Source: Litorivicinus lipolyticus (lineage in GTDB: Bacteria; Pseudomonadota; Gammaproteobacteria; Pseudomonadales; Litorivicinaceae). Taken from it: a DNA stretch of 64,000 nucleotides. Made by a program: the position numbers and the translations under genes. The stretch covers positions 248,001 through 312,000 of the forward strand of contig NZ_CP045871.1 of the NCBI RefSeq assembly GCF_009650135.1, given 5' to 3'. The notes beneath the pieces are model-generated. The model was given only the letters and a program-made list of their open reading frames with translations. It was not told the origin of the DNA and did no database searches. This document shows positions 8,163 to 15,726 of the stretch, in pieces (positions within the stretch are counted from its first letter, which is position 1; every line of letters begins with the position of its first letter).

Positions 8163-8777
8163 TTGGCTGAATCTGCCGTCCAGACCCATTGCCCACGCTC
8201 CGTGAGCGACGAAGACCGTGCTCGCGCACAGGTTTATCGGCTACTGGCAGCCCTGTTAAGTGAGTCACCGAGCGATGAGTTATTGACCGGATTGGCGGCA
8301 TTGAGCGGCGATGACACGGCCTTGGGCCGCGCGTCCCAGGATGTCGCGCGACTGGCCGGACGCTCCAAAGCGGTCGACGTGAACCTTGAATTTAATGCCT
8401 TGTTCGTCGGCCTCGGGCGCGGCGAACTGTTGCCCTACGCCAGTTATTACCTGACCGGCTTTTTAAACGAAAAGCCGCTCGCGGACCTGCGCACGGATTT
8501 GATGAACCGCGGCGTTAAAAGCCGTGATGAGGTGGTCGAGCCCGAAGATCATATTGGCACGCTGTGCGAAATCATGGCCGGCTTGATCACTGATGAATAT
8601 GCCTGCGACAGCGACGTCGCCTCTCAAAAAGCCTTCTTCGATGCGCACATCGCAGCTTGGGCGAAACTGTTTTTTACCGATTTGGAAGGAGCGCAAAACG
8701 CCGTCTTTTATGGCCCGGTGGGATCACTGGGTCGCGTCTTTATGGACGTGGAAGCCGACGCTTTTGCAATTCAATAA
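8163..8777 (+). CDS. TorD/DmsD-family chaperone for the formate dehydrogenase catalytic subunit
   Basis: A 204-aa, all-helical TorD-like protein. The family features are RAQVYRLLAALLSE near the N-terminus, EFNALFVGLGRGELLPYAS in the middle, and the conserved EPEDHIGTLCEIMAGL helix. Members bind the twin-arginine leader and the apo-enzyme of molybdopterin oxidoreductases, holding export until the cofactor is inserted. Here the client is most likely FdhA, encoded 300 bases downstream. The start is a TTG with AAGGA 8 bases upstream; no better start with the conserved N-terminal helix is available. The 84-base gap before it holds AT-rich sequence that could carry an internal promoter. Confidence 0.88.
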   Translation: MAESAVQTHCPRSVSDEDRARAQVYRLLAALLSESPSDELLTGLAALSGDDTALGRASQDVARLAGRSKAVDVNLEFNALFVGLGRGELLPYASYYLTGFLNEKPLADLRTDLMNRGVKSRDEVVEPEDHIGTLCEIMAGLITDEYACDSDVASQKAFFDAHIAAWAKLFFTDLEGAQNAVFYGPVGSLGRVFMDVEADAFAIQ

Positions 8778-8812
8778 CGGGGAATTTCCCCATCATCAGG
8801 TGGAGGTGTCCA

Positions 8813-8998
8813 ATGGACGACCAGAAGCGTGAAAATAGCCGGCGCAATTTTTTGCGTTTGGCAGCAACGGCCGCCCCGGCAGCCGTCGCAGTGGCGGTAG
8901 CGCCCAAGGCAGCAGCAGCGGTTCAACCCGCAGTTAAGAGCAGCGGCCTGCGCGACACTGAGCACACACGTAAGTACTTGGAATCAGCTCGTTTTTGA
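8813..8998 (+). CDS. Small twin-arginine signal protein of the formate dehydrogenase region (TIGR02811-like)
   Basis: A 61-aa protein consisting of a twin-arginine signal (SRRNFLRLA at residues 9-17), a hydrophobic Ala/Val-rich stretch ending in APKAAAAV, and about 22 further residues including LRDTEHTRKYLESARF. A strong GGTGGAGG ribosome site sits 6 bases before the ATG. This matches the formate dehydrogenase region TAT-target family (TIGR02811 by memory). It lies between the TorD-like chaperone and fdhA. It is presumably exported with, or bound to, the enzyme, as a helper or small subunit; the function is unknown. Confidence 0.85.
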   Translation: MDDQKRENSRRNFLRLAATAAPAAVAVAVAPKAAAAVQPAVKSSGLRDTEHTRKYLESARF

Positions 8999-9020
8999 TT
9001 AATTAACCTACCGGGCATTA

Positions 9021-9127
9021 GGTTGCGAAAGGCTCTATTACCCGGCGTTATTTGACCAACGAGATAACTAAAACATTGAGGAATCGATCATGTTAAGGAA
9101 GAAAACCAACGGGGTTGCGAAAGGCTC
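9021..9127 (+). repeat. 15-bp exact direct repeat spanning the fdhA leader and first codons
   Basis: GGTTGCGAAAGGCTC occurs at 9021-9035 in the leader and again at 9113-9127 inside codons 8-13 of fdhA, 92 bases apart. The first copy lies within a loop flanked by CCGGG (9011-9015) and CCCGG (9041-9045). It may be a duplication relic or an RNA element; no function can be assigned. Confidence 0.6.
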
Positions 9128-11975
9128 CCGTGCGGGCTCTTTGCTTTCATCACTCGGCGCCAAGACTGTCGACCGTCGTGCTTTCTTAAGCGCATCCGGT
9201 GTGGCAGTGGGTGGATTGGCAGCGTTGTCGCTGACATCAACTCGCGTACAGGCAGCAACGCCCGTCACAGGCGGCGGCGACGTCGTCCGTAAGAAAACCG
9301 TTTGTACCCACTGCTCGGTCGGTTGTACCGTCGAAGCGGAAGTTCAAAACGGCGTCTGGACCGGTCAAGAACCGGGTTGGGACAGCCCCTTCAACTTGGG
9401 CGCCCACTGTGCCAAAGGCGCAGCGGTTCGCGAAGCAGCACACAGCGAACGCCGTCTGAAGCACCCGATGAAATTGGTCGACGGCCAATGGCAAAAGATC
9501 TCGTGGGATCAGGCCATTAACGAAGTCGGCGACAAGATGTTGGACATCCGCGAGAAAAGCGGGCCGGACAGCGTGTACTGGTTGGGTTCAGCCAAGTTCT
9601 CGAACGAGCAGGCGTACCTGTATCGCAAGTTCGCGGCGTACTGGGGCACTAACAACGTTGACCACCAGGCGCGTATTTGTCACTCGACCACGGTTGCTGG
9701 CGTTGCCAACACCTGGGGCTACGGGGCGATGACTAACTCGTACAACGACATTCACAAATCGAAAGCGATTTTCTTGATCGGTGGTAACCCCGCCGAAGCG
9801 CACCCGGTTTCGTTGCTGCACATCCTGAAAGCCAAAGAAGAAAACAACGCTCCCGTCATCGTTTGTGACCCGCGCTTCACGCGCACGGCCGCTCACGCTG
9901 ATGAATACGTTCGTTTCCGTCCGGGCTCAGACGTTGCATTGGTCTGGGGCATCCTGTGGCACATCTTCGAAAACGGCTGGGAAGACAAAGAATTCATCCG
10001 TACCCGCGTTTACGGCATGGACGATATCCGTGACGAAGTCGCGCGTTGGAATCCCGAAGAAGTCGAGCGGGTAACCGGTGCGCCGGGTGCTCAGCTTGAG
10101 CGCGTTGCTCGCACGCTGGCCAACAACCGTCCGGGCACCGTGATTTGGTGTATGGGTGGTACTCAGCACACCAACGGCAACAACAACACCCGTGCTTACT
10201 GCATCTTGCAGCTTGCGCTGGGCAACATGGGTGTCGCCGGTGGCGGTACTAACATCTTCCGTGGCCACTGCAACGTTCAGGGTGCGACGGATTTGGGTGT
10301 TCTAGCCGACACGCTGCCGGGTTACTACGGTTTGGCCGCGGGCTCTTGGGCTCACTGGGCACGTGTTTGGGACGAAGACCTGGACTGGATGAAAGGCCGC
10401 TTCGCGACCATGGACAAGGACGGCAAGTCCAAGCCCATGATGAACGAAAAAGGTATCCCGGTTTCGCGTTGGATCGACGGTGTTTTGGAAGCCAAGGAAA
10501 ACCTAGGCCAGCCGGACAACACGCGCGCTATGGTGCTGTGGGGCCACGCGCCCAACTCGCAGACCCGTATGCTGGAAATGAAGGAAGCCATGGAGAAACT
10601 CGACCTGTTGGTTGTAGTCGATCCCTTCCCGACCGTGTCTGCGGTATTGCATGACCGCAAAGACGGCGCGTACTTGCTGCCCTCGACGACTCAGTTCGAG
10701 AACGCAGGTTCTGTGACCGCGTCGAACCGCTCGCTCCAGTGGCGTGAGAAAATCGTCGAGCCGCTGTTTGACTCCAAGGTTGACCACGAAATCATCAAGT
10801 TGTTCGCGGACAAATTTGGTTTCACCGATCGGATGTTCCGTAACATTGCCATTGAAGGCGATATTCCGGTGACCGAAGACATCACCCGTGAATTCAACGG
10901 CGGTATGTGGACAATCGGTTACACCGGTCAGTCGCCCGAGCGCATTAAGAAGCACATGGCTAACCAGCACCATTTCGATCGCACCACCTTGCGTGCGGTA
11001 GGCGGACCCTGCGATGGCGACATCTACGGTATGCCATGGCCTTGCTGGGGCACCGCGGAAATGAACCACCCGGGTACACCGAACCTGTACGACATGTCGT
11101 TGCCGGTTTCTGAGGGTGGCTTGACCTTCCGTGCGCGTTTCGGTGTCGAACGTGATGGCACCAACTTGTTGGCCGATGGGGTTTACTCCAAGAACTCGGA
11201 CATCAAAGACGGTTACCCGGAATTCACCATGCAAATGCTGATGGATTTGGGTTGGGATTCTGAGTTGACTGCCGATGAACGCGCCAGCATTGACGCCGTA
11301 GCCGGTCCTAAGACTAACTGGAAGACTGACTTGTCCGGTGGCATCCAGCGTGTTGCGATCAAGCACGAGTGTGCTCCCTTTGGTAATGCCAAAGCGCGCG
11401 CCGTGGTTTGGAACTTCCCGGATCCGGTCCCGGTTCACCGCGAGCCGCTGTACACCAACCGTCGCGATTTGGTCGAAGATTACCCGACCTACGCCGACAA
11501 GAGCTTCTGGCGTGTCCCGACCTTGTATGAGTCCATCCAAAAGAAGGACTTTTCTAAGGAATTCCCCATCATCCTGACATCCGGCCGTTTGGTCGAATAC
11601 GAAGGCGGTGGTGACGAGTCACGTTCGAACCCGTGGTTGGCTGAATTGCAGCAGGAAATGTTCATCGAGGTGAATACGCGTGATGCGAATAACCTGAACA
11701 TTCGTGACGGCAAGGACGTTTGGGTCTCCGGTCCCGAAGGCGGTCGAATCAAAGTTAAAGCGATGGTCACAGAGCGGGTTGGCGAGGGCGTTGCCTTCAT
11801 GCCGTTCCACTTCGGTGGTCACTTAGAGGGCAAGGATTTGCGGGATAAGTACCCGACAGGTTCTGATCCGATCGTGCTGGGTGAATCCACCAACACGATT
11901 CAAACTTACGGGTACGACTCGGTCACGCAAATGCAAGAGACCAAGGCAACCCTGTGCGCAATCATGCCCGCCTAA
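9090..11975 (+). CDS. fdhA: Formate dehydrogenase catalytic (alpha) subunit, TAT-exported, cysteine type
   Basis: A 961-aa molybdopterin oxidoreductase that oxidises formate to CO2. It has a twin-arginine signal (DRRAFLSASG, Arg29-Arg30) and an N-terminal [4Fe-4S] motif with Cys72, Cys75, Cys79 and Cys107. It also has a bis-MGD core and a C-terminal molydopterin-dinucleotide domain (SGRLVEYEGGG). The active-site position is Cys197 (ARICHSTT), aligned to selenocysteine in FDH-N and FDH-O; the codon is TGT, so no recoding is needed. Conserved AMTNSYNDI, GGNPAEAHP and DPRFTRTAAHA segments follow. GAGG lies 9 bases before the ATG. fdhB starts 16 bases after the stop. Active metal, Mo or W, is not visible from sequence. 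Confidence 0.96.
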   Translation: MLRKKTNGVAKGSRAGSLLSSLGAKTVDRRAFLSASGVAVGGLAALSLTSTRVQAATPVTGGGDVVRKKTVCTHCSVGCTVEAEVQNGVWTGQEPGWDSPFNLGAHCAKGAAVREAAHSERRLKHPMKLVDGQWQKISWDQAINEVGDKMLDIREKSGPDSVYWLGSAKFSNEQAYLYRKFAAYWGTNNVDHQARICHSTTVAGVANTWGYGAMTNSYNDIHKSKAIFLIGGNPAEAHPVSLLHILKAKEENNAPVIVCDPRFTRTAAHADEYVRFRPGSDVALVWGILWHIFENGWEDKEFIRTRVYGMDDIRDEVARWNPEEVERVTGAPGAQLERVARTLANNRPGTVIWCMGGTQHTNGNNNTRAYCILQLALGNMGVAGGGTNIFRGHCNVQGATDLGVLADTLPGYYGLAAGSWAHWARVWDEDLDWMKGRFATMDKDGKSKPMMNEKGIPVSRWIDGVLEAKENLGQPDNTRAMVLWGHAPNSQTRMLEMKEAMEKLDLLVVVDPFPTVSAVLHDRKDGAYLLPSTTQFENAGSVTASNRSLQWREKIVEPLFDSKVDHEIIKLFADKFGFTDRMFRNIAIEGDIPVTEDITREFNGGMWTIGYTGQSPERIKKHMANQHHFDRTTLRAVGGPCDGDIYGMPWPCWGTAEMNHPGTPNLYDMSLPVSEGGLTFRARFGVERDGTNLLADGVYSKNSDIKDGYPEFTMQMLMDLGWDSELTADERASIDAVAGPKTNWKTDLSGGIQRVAIKHECAPFGNAKARAVVWNFPDPVPVHREPLYTNRRDLVEDYPTYADKSFWRVPTLYESIQKKDFSKEFPIILTSGRLVEYEGGGDESRSNPWLAELQQEMFIEVNTRDANNLNIRDGKDVWVSGPEGGRIKVKAMVTERVGEGVAFMPFHFGGHLEGKDLRDKYPTGSDPIVLGESTNTIQTYGYDSVTQMQETKATLCAIMPA

Positions 11976-11990
11976 TAGGAGATGTAGACC

Positions 11991-12599
11991 ATGGCACTTG
12001 AAGGACAAGCACGCGCAAAGTTCCTTTGCGACGCTGAACGCTGCATCGAATGTAATGCTTGCGTAACAGCCTGTAAAAACGAGCACGAAGTACCCTGGGG
12101 TATCAATCGTCGCCGTGTGGTCACCGTCGAAGACGGTAAGCCCGGCGAACGGTCGATCTCGGTGGCCTGTATGCACTGTTCCGACGCACCCTGCATGGCA
12201 GTGTGCCCGGTGGATTGCTTCTACCAGACCGATGACGGTGTGGTATTGCACTCCAAAGACCTGTGTATTGGTTGTGGTTACTGCTTCTACGCTTGCCCAT
12301 TTGGCGCGCCTCAGTTCCCGCAAGCGGGTAACTTTGGATCACGCGGCAAGATGGACAAATGCACATTCTGTGCAGGTGGACCGGAAGAAGACAACTCAAC
12401 GGTTGAGTTCGCGAAATACGGACGTAACCGCATCGCAGAGGGCAAATTGCCGATCTGTGCCGAGATGTGTTCAACCAAGGCATTGCTGGCCGGCGACGGC
12501 AACGACGTCTCGGACATCTATCGCCAGCGTGTCGTGAACCGTGGTTTCGGTTCGGGCGCATGGGGATGGGGTACGGCCTACGAGAAGAAGGGCGGCTGA
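11991..12599 (+). CDS. fdhB: Formate dehydrogenase iron-sulfur (beta) subunit
   Basis: A 202-aa ferredoxin subunit with cysteine sets for four [4Fe-4S] clusters: CIECNACVTAC at 18-28, CMHCSDAPCMAVCP in the middle, CIGCGYCFYACP, and CTFC with a later CAEMC. It carries electrons from FdhA to the cytochrome b subunit. Unlike E. coli FdnH or FdoH (about 290-300 aa) it has no C-terminal membrane anchor and no own signal peptide. It is probably exported bound to FdhA. It follows fdhA after 15 bases, with AGGAGA as ribosome site. Confidence 0.95.
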   Translation: MALEGQARAKFLCDAERCIECNACVTACKNEHEVPWGINRRRVVTVEDGKPGERSISVACMHCSDAPCMAVCPVDCFYQTDDGVVLHSKDLCIGCGYCFYACPFGAPQFPQAGNFGSRGKMDKCTFCAGGPEEDNSTVEFAKYGRNRIAEGKLPICAEMCSTKALLAGDGNDVSDIYRQRVVNRGFGSGAWGWGTAYEKKGG

Positions 12600-12616
12600 T
12601 TTAGCCTCTCTATTAT

Positions 12617-12634
12617 CGGGGCCTTCGGGCCCCG
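12617..12634 (+). other. GC-rich UUCG-loop hairpin between fdhB and fdhC
   Basis: CGGGGCC and GGCCCCG form a 7-bp stem closed by TTCG. No T-run follows directly, although a run of T begins about 25 bases later. It is therefore more likely an RNA-stability or partial-attenuation element within the operon than a full terminator. Confidence 0.6.
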
Positions 12635-12688
12635 GTATGCAAGGACGCCACCGAACCCTTTTTTTTTGAAACCTACTGGGTATCAAAC

Positions 12689-13861
12689 ATGAGTATTAAA
12701 TTATTCGGTGCGGCAGTGCTTGCACTGTTCACCATTGTGTCCAGCCCTAGCTGGGCGGAAGACGCAGCTGTTGTCGACCGTAGCTCAACTGGCGGCGCAC
12801 AAAACCTGCAAGATATTATGGCCCGTCAGGCTCAGATCAAGGTTGATGAAACCTTCCGATCTGGCAACCTGGGCGATGCCAATCAAGCGGCCTCAACCAC
12901 ACAATCGTTGGGCACCAACGGCGGTCGATCCGACGCCGATATTTATCGTGGGATTCGTTATAACGAAGCCGATATCACCCTACAAAATAAAGCCGCGGCT
13001 GCTGAGGTCTTGATCCAAGACGGCGGCATGAAGTGGTACGAAGTGCGCCAAGGCCCGCTGATCACATACGGTGGCGGTGCATTGCTGGGCATTATCGCGT
13101 TACTGGTTGTGTTCTATTTTGCACGCGGGCGCATAATGATCGACGGTGGTCCTGCCGGCACCACGATTCAGCGTTTCAAAGCGATTGAACGTTTTGGCCA
13201 CTGGCTATTAGCCGGTTCCTTTGTCGCGCTGGGCGTAACGGGTTTGTTGACCTTGATGGGGCGCAGCTTCCTGATCCCGGTCATGGGCCACGATGCCTTT
13301 GCGGCCATGGCGTCGGTGTCCAAGTGGGTGCATAACAACATTGCCTGGGCTTTTATGCTGGGTCTGGTGATGACCTTTGTCATGTGGGTGGCACACAACA
13401 TTCCGAACAAATTGGACTGGGCATGGATCAAGGCGGGTGGCGGTATTTTTACCAAGTCACACCCCTCGGCTAAGAAATTTAACGCCGGCCAAAAGATTAT
13501 CTTTTGGACCGTAATGCTACTCGGATTCTCGGTGTCGCTATCTGGTTTGTCGCTGTTGTTCCCGTTCGAAATCCACATGTTCGCCAAGACCTTTGCGCTG
13601 ATTAACAGCGTGATCGGAACTGAACTACCGACGGTGTTGGCACCGCACGAAGAAATGCAGATGGCCAACATTTGGCACTCGATTGTGGCCTTTGTAATGA
13701 TGGTGGCGATTATCGCTCACATCTACATCGGTTCGGTCGGCATGGAAGGCGCGTACGACGCCATGGGCAACGGTCAGGTCGATTTGGAATGGGCCCGCCA
13801 GCACCACGACTTGTGGGTCGCCGAAGTCGAAGCTGAACAGGCTAAAGGGGACAAGTCATGA
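12689..13861 (+). CDS. fdhC: Formate dehydrogenase cytochrome b (gamma) subunit with N-terminal periplasmic extension
   Basis: A 390-aa membrane subunit that takes electrons from FdhB and reduces quinone through two b hemes. An apparent Sec signal peptide ends at SWA-ED (residue 23), followed by about 95 polar residues and then about five membrane helices. Candidate heme ligands are the histidines in ERFGHWLLAG, KWVHNNIAW and the last helices (WHSIVAF, IIAHIYIG). The extended type is common in alpha- and beta-proteobacterial formate dehydrogenases and longer than E. coli FdnI (217 aa). Its TGA overlaps the ATG of the following 42-aa gene. It lies 89 bases after fdhB. Confidence 0.93.
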   Translation: MSIKLFGAAVLALFTIVSSPSWAEDAAVVDRSSTGGAQNLQDIMARQAQIKVDETFRSGNLGDANQAASTTQSLGTNGGRSDADIYRGIRYNEADITLQNKAAAAEVLIQDGGMKWYEVRQGPLITYGGGALLGIIALLVVFYFARGRIMIDGGPAGTTIQRFKAIERFGHWLLAGSFVALGVTGLLTLMGRSFLIPVMGHDAFAAMASVSKWVHNNIAWAFMLGLVMTFVMWVAHNIPNKLDWAWIKAGGGIFTKSHPSAKKFNAGQKIIFWTVMLLGFSVSLSGLSLLFPFEIHMFAKTFALINSVIGTELPTVLAPHEEMQMANIWHSIVAFVMMVAIIAHIYIGSVGMEGAYDAMGNGQVDLEWARQHHDLWVAEVEAEQAKGDKS

Positions 13862-13986
13862 AGGTGATGCTGTCGGCGTTTATCGCTGCGTTTGTGATTG
13901 CCTACGGCGCCACTGTGGTGCTTGGGGAACTGGGTTGGTCGTCCGCTGAGCAGACCTCGTCTGCGACCAGTGTCCGACTCGACTGA
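13858..13986 (+). CDS. 42-aa single-pass membrane protein at the end of the formate dehydrogenase operon
   Basis: An ATG inside the fdhC stop (ATGA overlap) opens a 42-codon frame. Residues 1-24 form a hydrophobic helix (VMLSAFIAAFVIAYGATVVL), followed by a short polar tail, GWSSAEQTSSATSVRLD. The coupling to fdhC and the plausible membrane topology argue that it is real. I recall similar tiny proteins ending in a VRL motif after formate dehydrogenase genes, but have not verified this. It could be a small accessory subunit that packs against FdhC. It is short enough to be missed by standard gene callers. Confidence 0.65.
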   Translation: MKVMLSAFIAAFVIAYGATVVLGELGWSSAEQTSSATSVRLD

Positions 13987-14212
13987 TGAAGTGGCATTGC
14001 AGGTCGACGCGGTCGGCCTGCTGTGCCCCTTGCCTATCTTGCGGCTGGTCAAGCGTACCCGCGGCTTAGCCGCGGGCACATTAGTCGATTTTCTGGCCGA
14101 TGATCCAAGTGGTCGCAAGGATTTGGACGTGCTGTGCCAGCTTCGCGGGCACCAGTTAGAACAGATCGAAACACGCGACGGTGTGACCACCTATCGCGTG
14201 CGTTTAGGCTAG
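13970..14212 (+). CDS. TusA/SirA-family sulfurtransferase
   Basis: An approximately 80-aa TusA-like protein with the diagnostic CPLP motif (Cys19 when read from the GTG at 13970). It also shows VDAVGLLCPLPILRLVK and the C-terminal RGHQLEQIETRDGVTTY strand. TusA proteins carry persulfide sulfur, for tRNA thiolation or for the molybdenum cofactor of formate dehydrogenase through FdhD. The position at the end of the fdh operon favours the second role. The exact start is uncertain; the GTG at 13970 lies inside the 42-aa gene. Its stop overlaps the stop of the converging tupA. Confidence 0.85.
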   Translation: MSDSTDEVALQVDAVGLLCPLPILRLVKRTRGLAAGTLVDFLADDPSGRKDLDVLCQLRGHQLEQIETRDGVTTYRVRLG

Positions 14213-15006
14213 TTCGCGTTCGGAAAGAACAGCGGCTTGCCGTCAACCTGGTAGGCCGCAATCGCGGCCTGTCCTTTGTCTGAAATCAACCAATCACGGA
14301 ATCGAATAGCCCCGTCTTTGTTGACGCTGGGACAGGTCACTGGATTGACCGGTATCACCCCGTATTGGTTGAACAGCGCCGCGTCGCCTTCGAATTGAAT
14401 CTGGGCGTCTTGCTTGTTTCCAAATTTAAGCCAGGTGGCACGGTCGGTCATGACGTAAGCACCGACGCCGATGCCGGTGTTCAGGGTTGCGCCCATGCCG
14501 CTGCCGGTTTCCAAGTACCAATCACCTGATCCGGGCAAGGGGTCAATGCCCGCGGCGCGCCATAGCGCTTGTTCTTTTTTATGGGTGCCGGAGTCGTCAC
14601 CGCGTGACGCGAACTTGGCGCCACTCGCTTGAATCCGATTTAGGGCATCAGCCGCATCGGCGGCATTTGCCAAGCCCGCCGGATCGCCTGCGGGGCCAAT
14701 GATGACAAAATCGTTGTACATCAGATTGTGGCGTTCGAGGCCGTAGCCCTCGCTGACGAACTTTTCTTCAGCAGCCTTGGCGTGGACCAATAACACGTCG
14801 CCATCGCAGCGCATGGCGTTTTTAATCGCTTGCCCGGTGCCGACTGCGACGACATTGACCGTCAGGCCAAGATCACGCTGAATCAATGGCAGCAGGTAGT
14901 CGTAAAGTCCTGAATTTTTGGTTGAGGTGGTCGATTGAACAATGATCGACTCAGCCGCAGCACCAGTGCTGATCAGCACAGATAGTGCGATGACAGAGGG
15001 TTTCAT
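14209..15006 (-). CDS. tupA: Tungstate-type ABC transporter periplasmic binding protein
   Basis: A 265-aa binding protein with a Sec signal peptide cleaved near residue 18 (GAAA-ES). The mature N-terminus has STTSTKNSGLYDYL, the TTST oxyanion loop typical of TupA and WtpA-like tungstate binders. SRGDDSGTHKKE and TGSGMGATLNTG also match TupA. It captures tungstate, possibly molybdate, and hands it to TupB-TupC. AAGGAG lies just before the ATG. It is the last gene of the tupB-tupC-tupA run, and it converges on the fdh operon, whose cofactor needs such a metal. Confidence 0.88.
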   Translation of the reverse strand: MKPSVIALSVLISTGAAAESIIVQSTTSTKNSGLYDYLLPLIQRDLGLTVNVVAVGTGQAIKNAMRCDGDVLLVHAKAAEEKFVSEGYGLERHNLMYNDFVIIGPAGDPAGLANAADAADALNRIQASGAKFASRGDDSGTHKKEQALWRAAGIDPLPGSGDWYLETGSGMGATLNTGIGVGAYVMTDRATWLKFGNKQDAQIQFEGDAALFNQYGVIPVNPVTCPSVNKDGAIRFRDWLISDKGQAAIAAYQVDGKPLFFPNAN

Positions 15007-15015
15007 GGTGGCTCC

Positions 15016-15726
15016 TTAGATCATGATTTTACCGGCCAGGTAGGCCTTGGCTTCATCGCTGCCGGGGGCACTAAAAAAGCCACGTGCCGAGCGCTGCTCG
15101 ACCACACGGCCGTGACAAAGGAATATCACTTCGTCCGCCAAGCGTCGAGCTTGACCTTGGTCGTGGCTGACGAAAACCACCTTGGTACCTAGAAGATTTT
15201 GCTGTTTGACCAGGGACTCGATCAGGTAAACCGAGGCGGGATCCAGGCTGGCGGTGGCTTCATCGAGCAACAACAGCCCCGGCTTGCGCAGCAGCGCCCG
15301 TGCCAGTGCCAGACGCTGTTGCTCGCCGCCGGATAACATGCGTGCCGGCTGGTGCGCACGCGCGCCTAAATTGACTTTTTCGAGCGCGACCAGCAATGCC
15401 GCCGGATCTTGGGCGGCTAAGTCGGGCGCGGCGAACTCTAAATTCTGTAGCGCCGTTCGGCGCAGCAGCACCGGGTGTTGGAACACCATGGCCTGGGACT
15501 GACGGCGTTCCGCGAGCGGGCGGTTGGCCAGGTGGATAGTGCCGCTATCGGGACTGATTAGGCCATGAATACAGCGCAATAACAGGCTCTTGCCGGCGCC
15601 ATTGGGGCCCATGATCATGCTGATCCCGGGTTCGCGAATGGTCAGGTTGATGTCGTCCAGCAAACGCCGTTCGCCCTTGGTTAACGACAGTCCTTGAACG
15701 CGAATAGGCAGCGACTGTTCACGCAT
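15016..15726 (-). CDS. tupC: Tungstate-type ABC transporter ATP-binding subunit
   Basis: A 236-aa ABC ATPase. Walker A is GPNGAGKS, the signature is LSGGEQQRLALARALL, Walker B is LLLLDEATASLD, and the switch histidine lies in VFVSHDQGQARRLADE. A longer frame opens at 15759, but the ATG at 15726 gives a normal N-terminus (MREQSLPIRVQGLSL) and an 8-base overlap with tupB. It energises uptake of the oxyanion bound by TupA. No C-terminal Mop domain is present, unlike ModC. Confidence 0.88.
   Translation of the reverse strand: MREQSLPIRVQGLSLTKGERRLLDDINLTIREPGISMIMGPNGAGKSLLLRCIHGLISPDSGTIHLANRPLAERRQSQAMVFQHPVLLRRTALQNLEFAAPDLAAQDPAALLVALEKVNLGARAHQPARMLSGGEQQRLALARALLRKPGLLLLDEATASLDPASVYLIESLVKQQNLLGTKVVFVSHDQGQARRLADEVIFLCHGRVVEQRSARGFFSAPGSDEAKAYLAGKIMI

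Noticed and set aside
8999..9089. Terminator before fdhA
   Set aside because: The CCGGG/CCCGG arms are short, 25 bases apart and lack a T-run, so they do not form a credible terminator.
9678..9680. Selenocysteine at the FdhA active site
   Set aside because: The codon is TGT (cysteine), not TGA, and the frame continues normally.
10503..11540. Long open frame antisense to fdhA (345 codons)
   Set aside because: It lies entirely inside the conserved fdhA coding sequence, has no ribosome site or recognisable domain, and is explained by the codon bias of the opposite strand.
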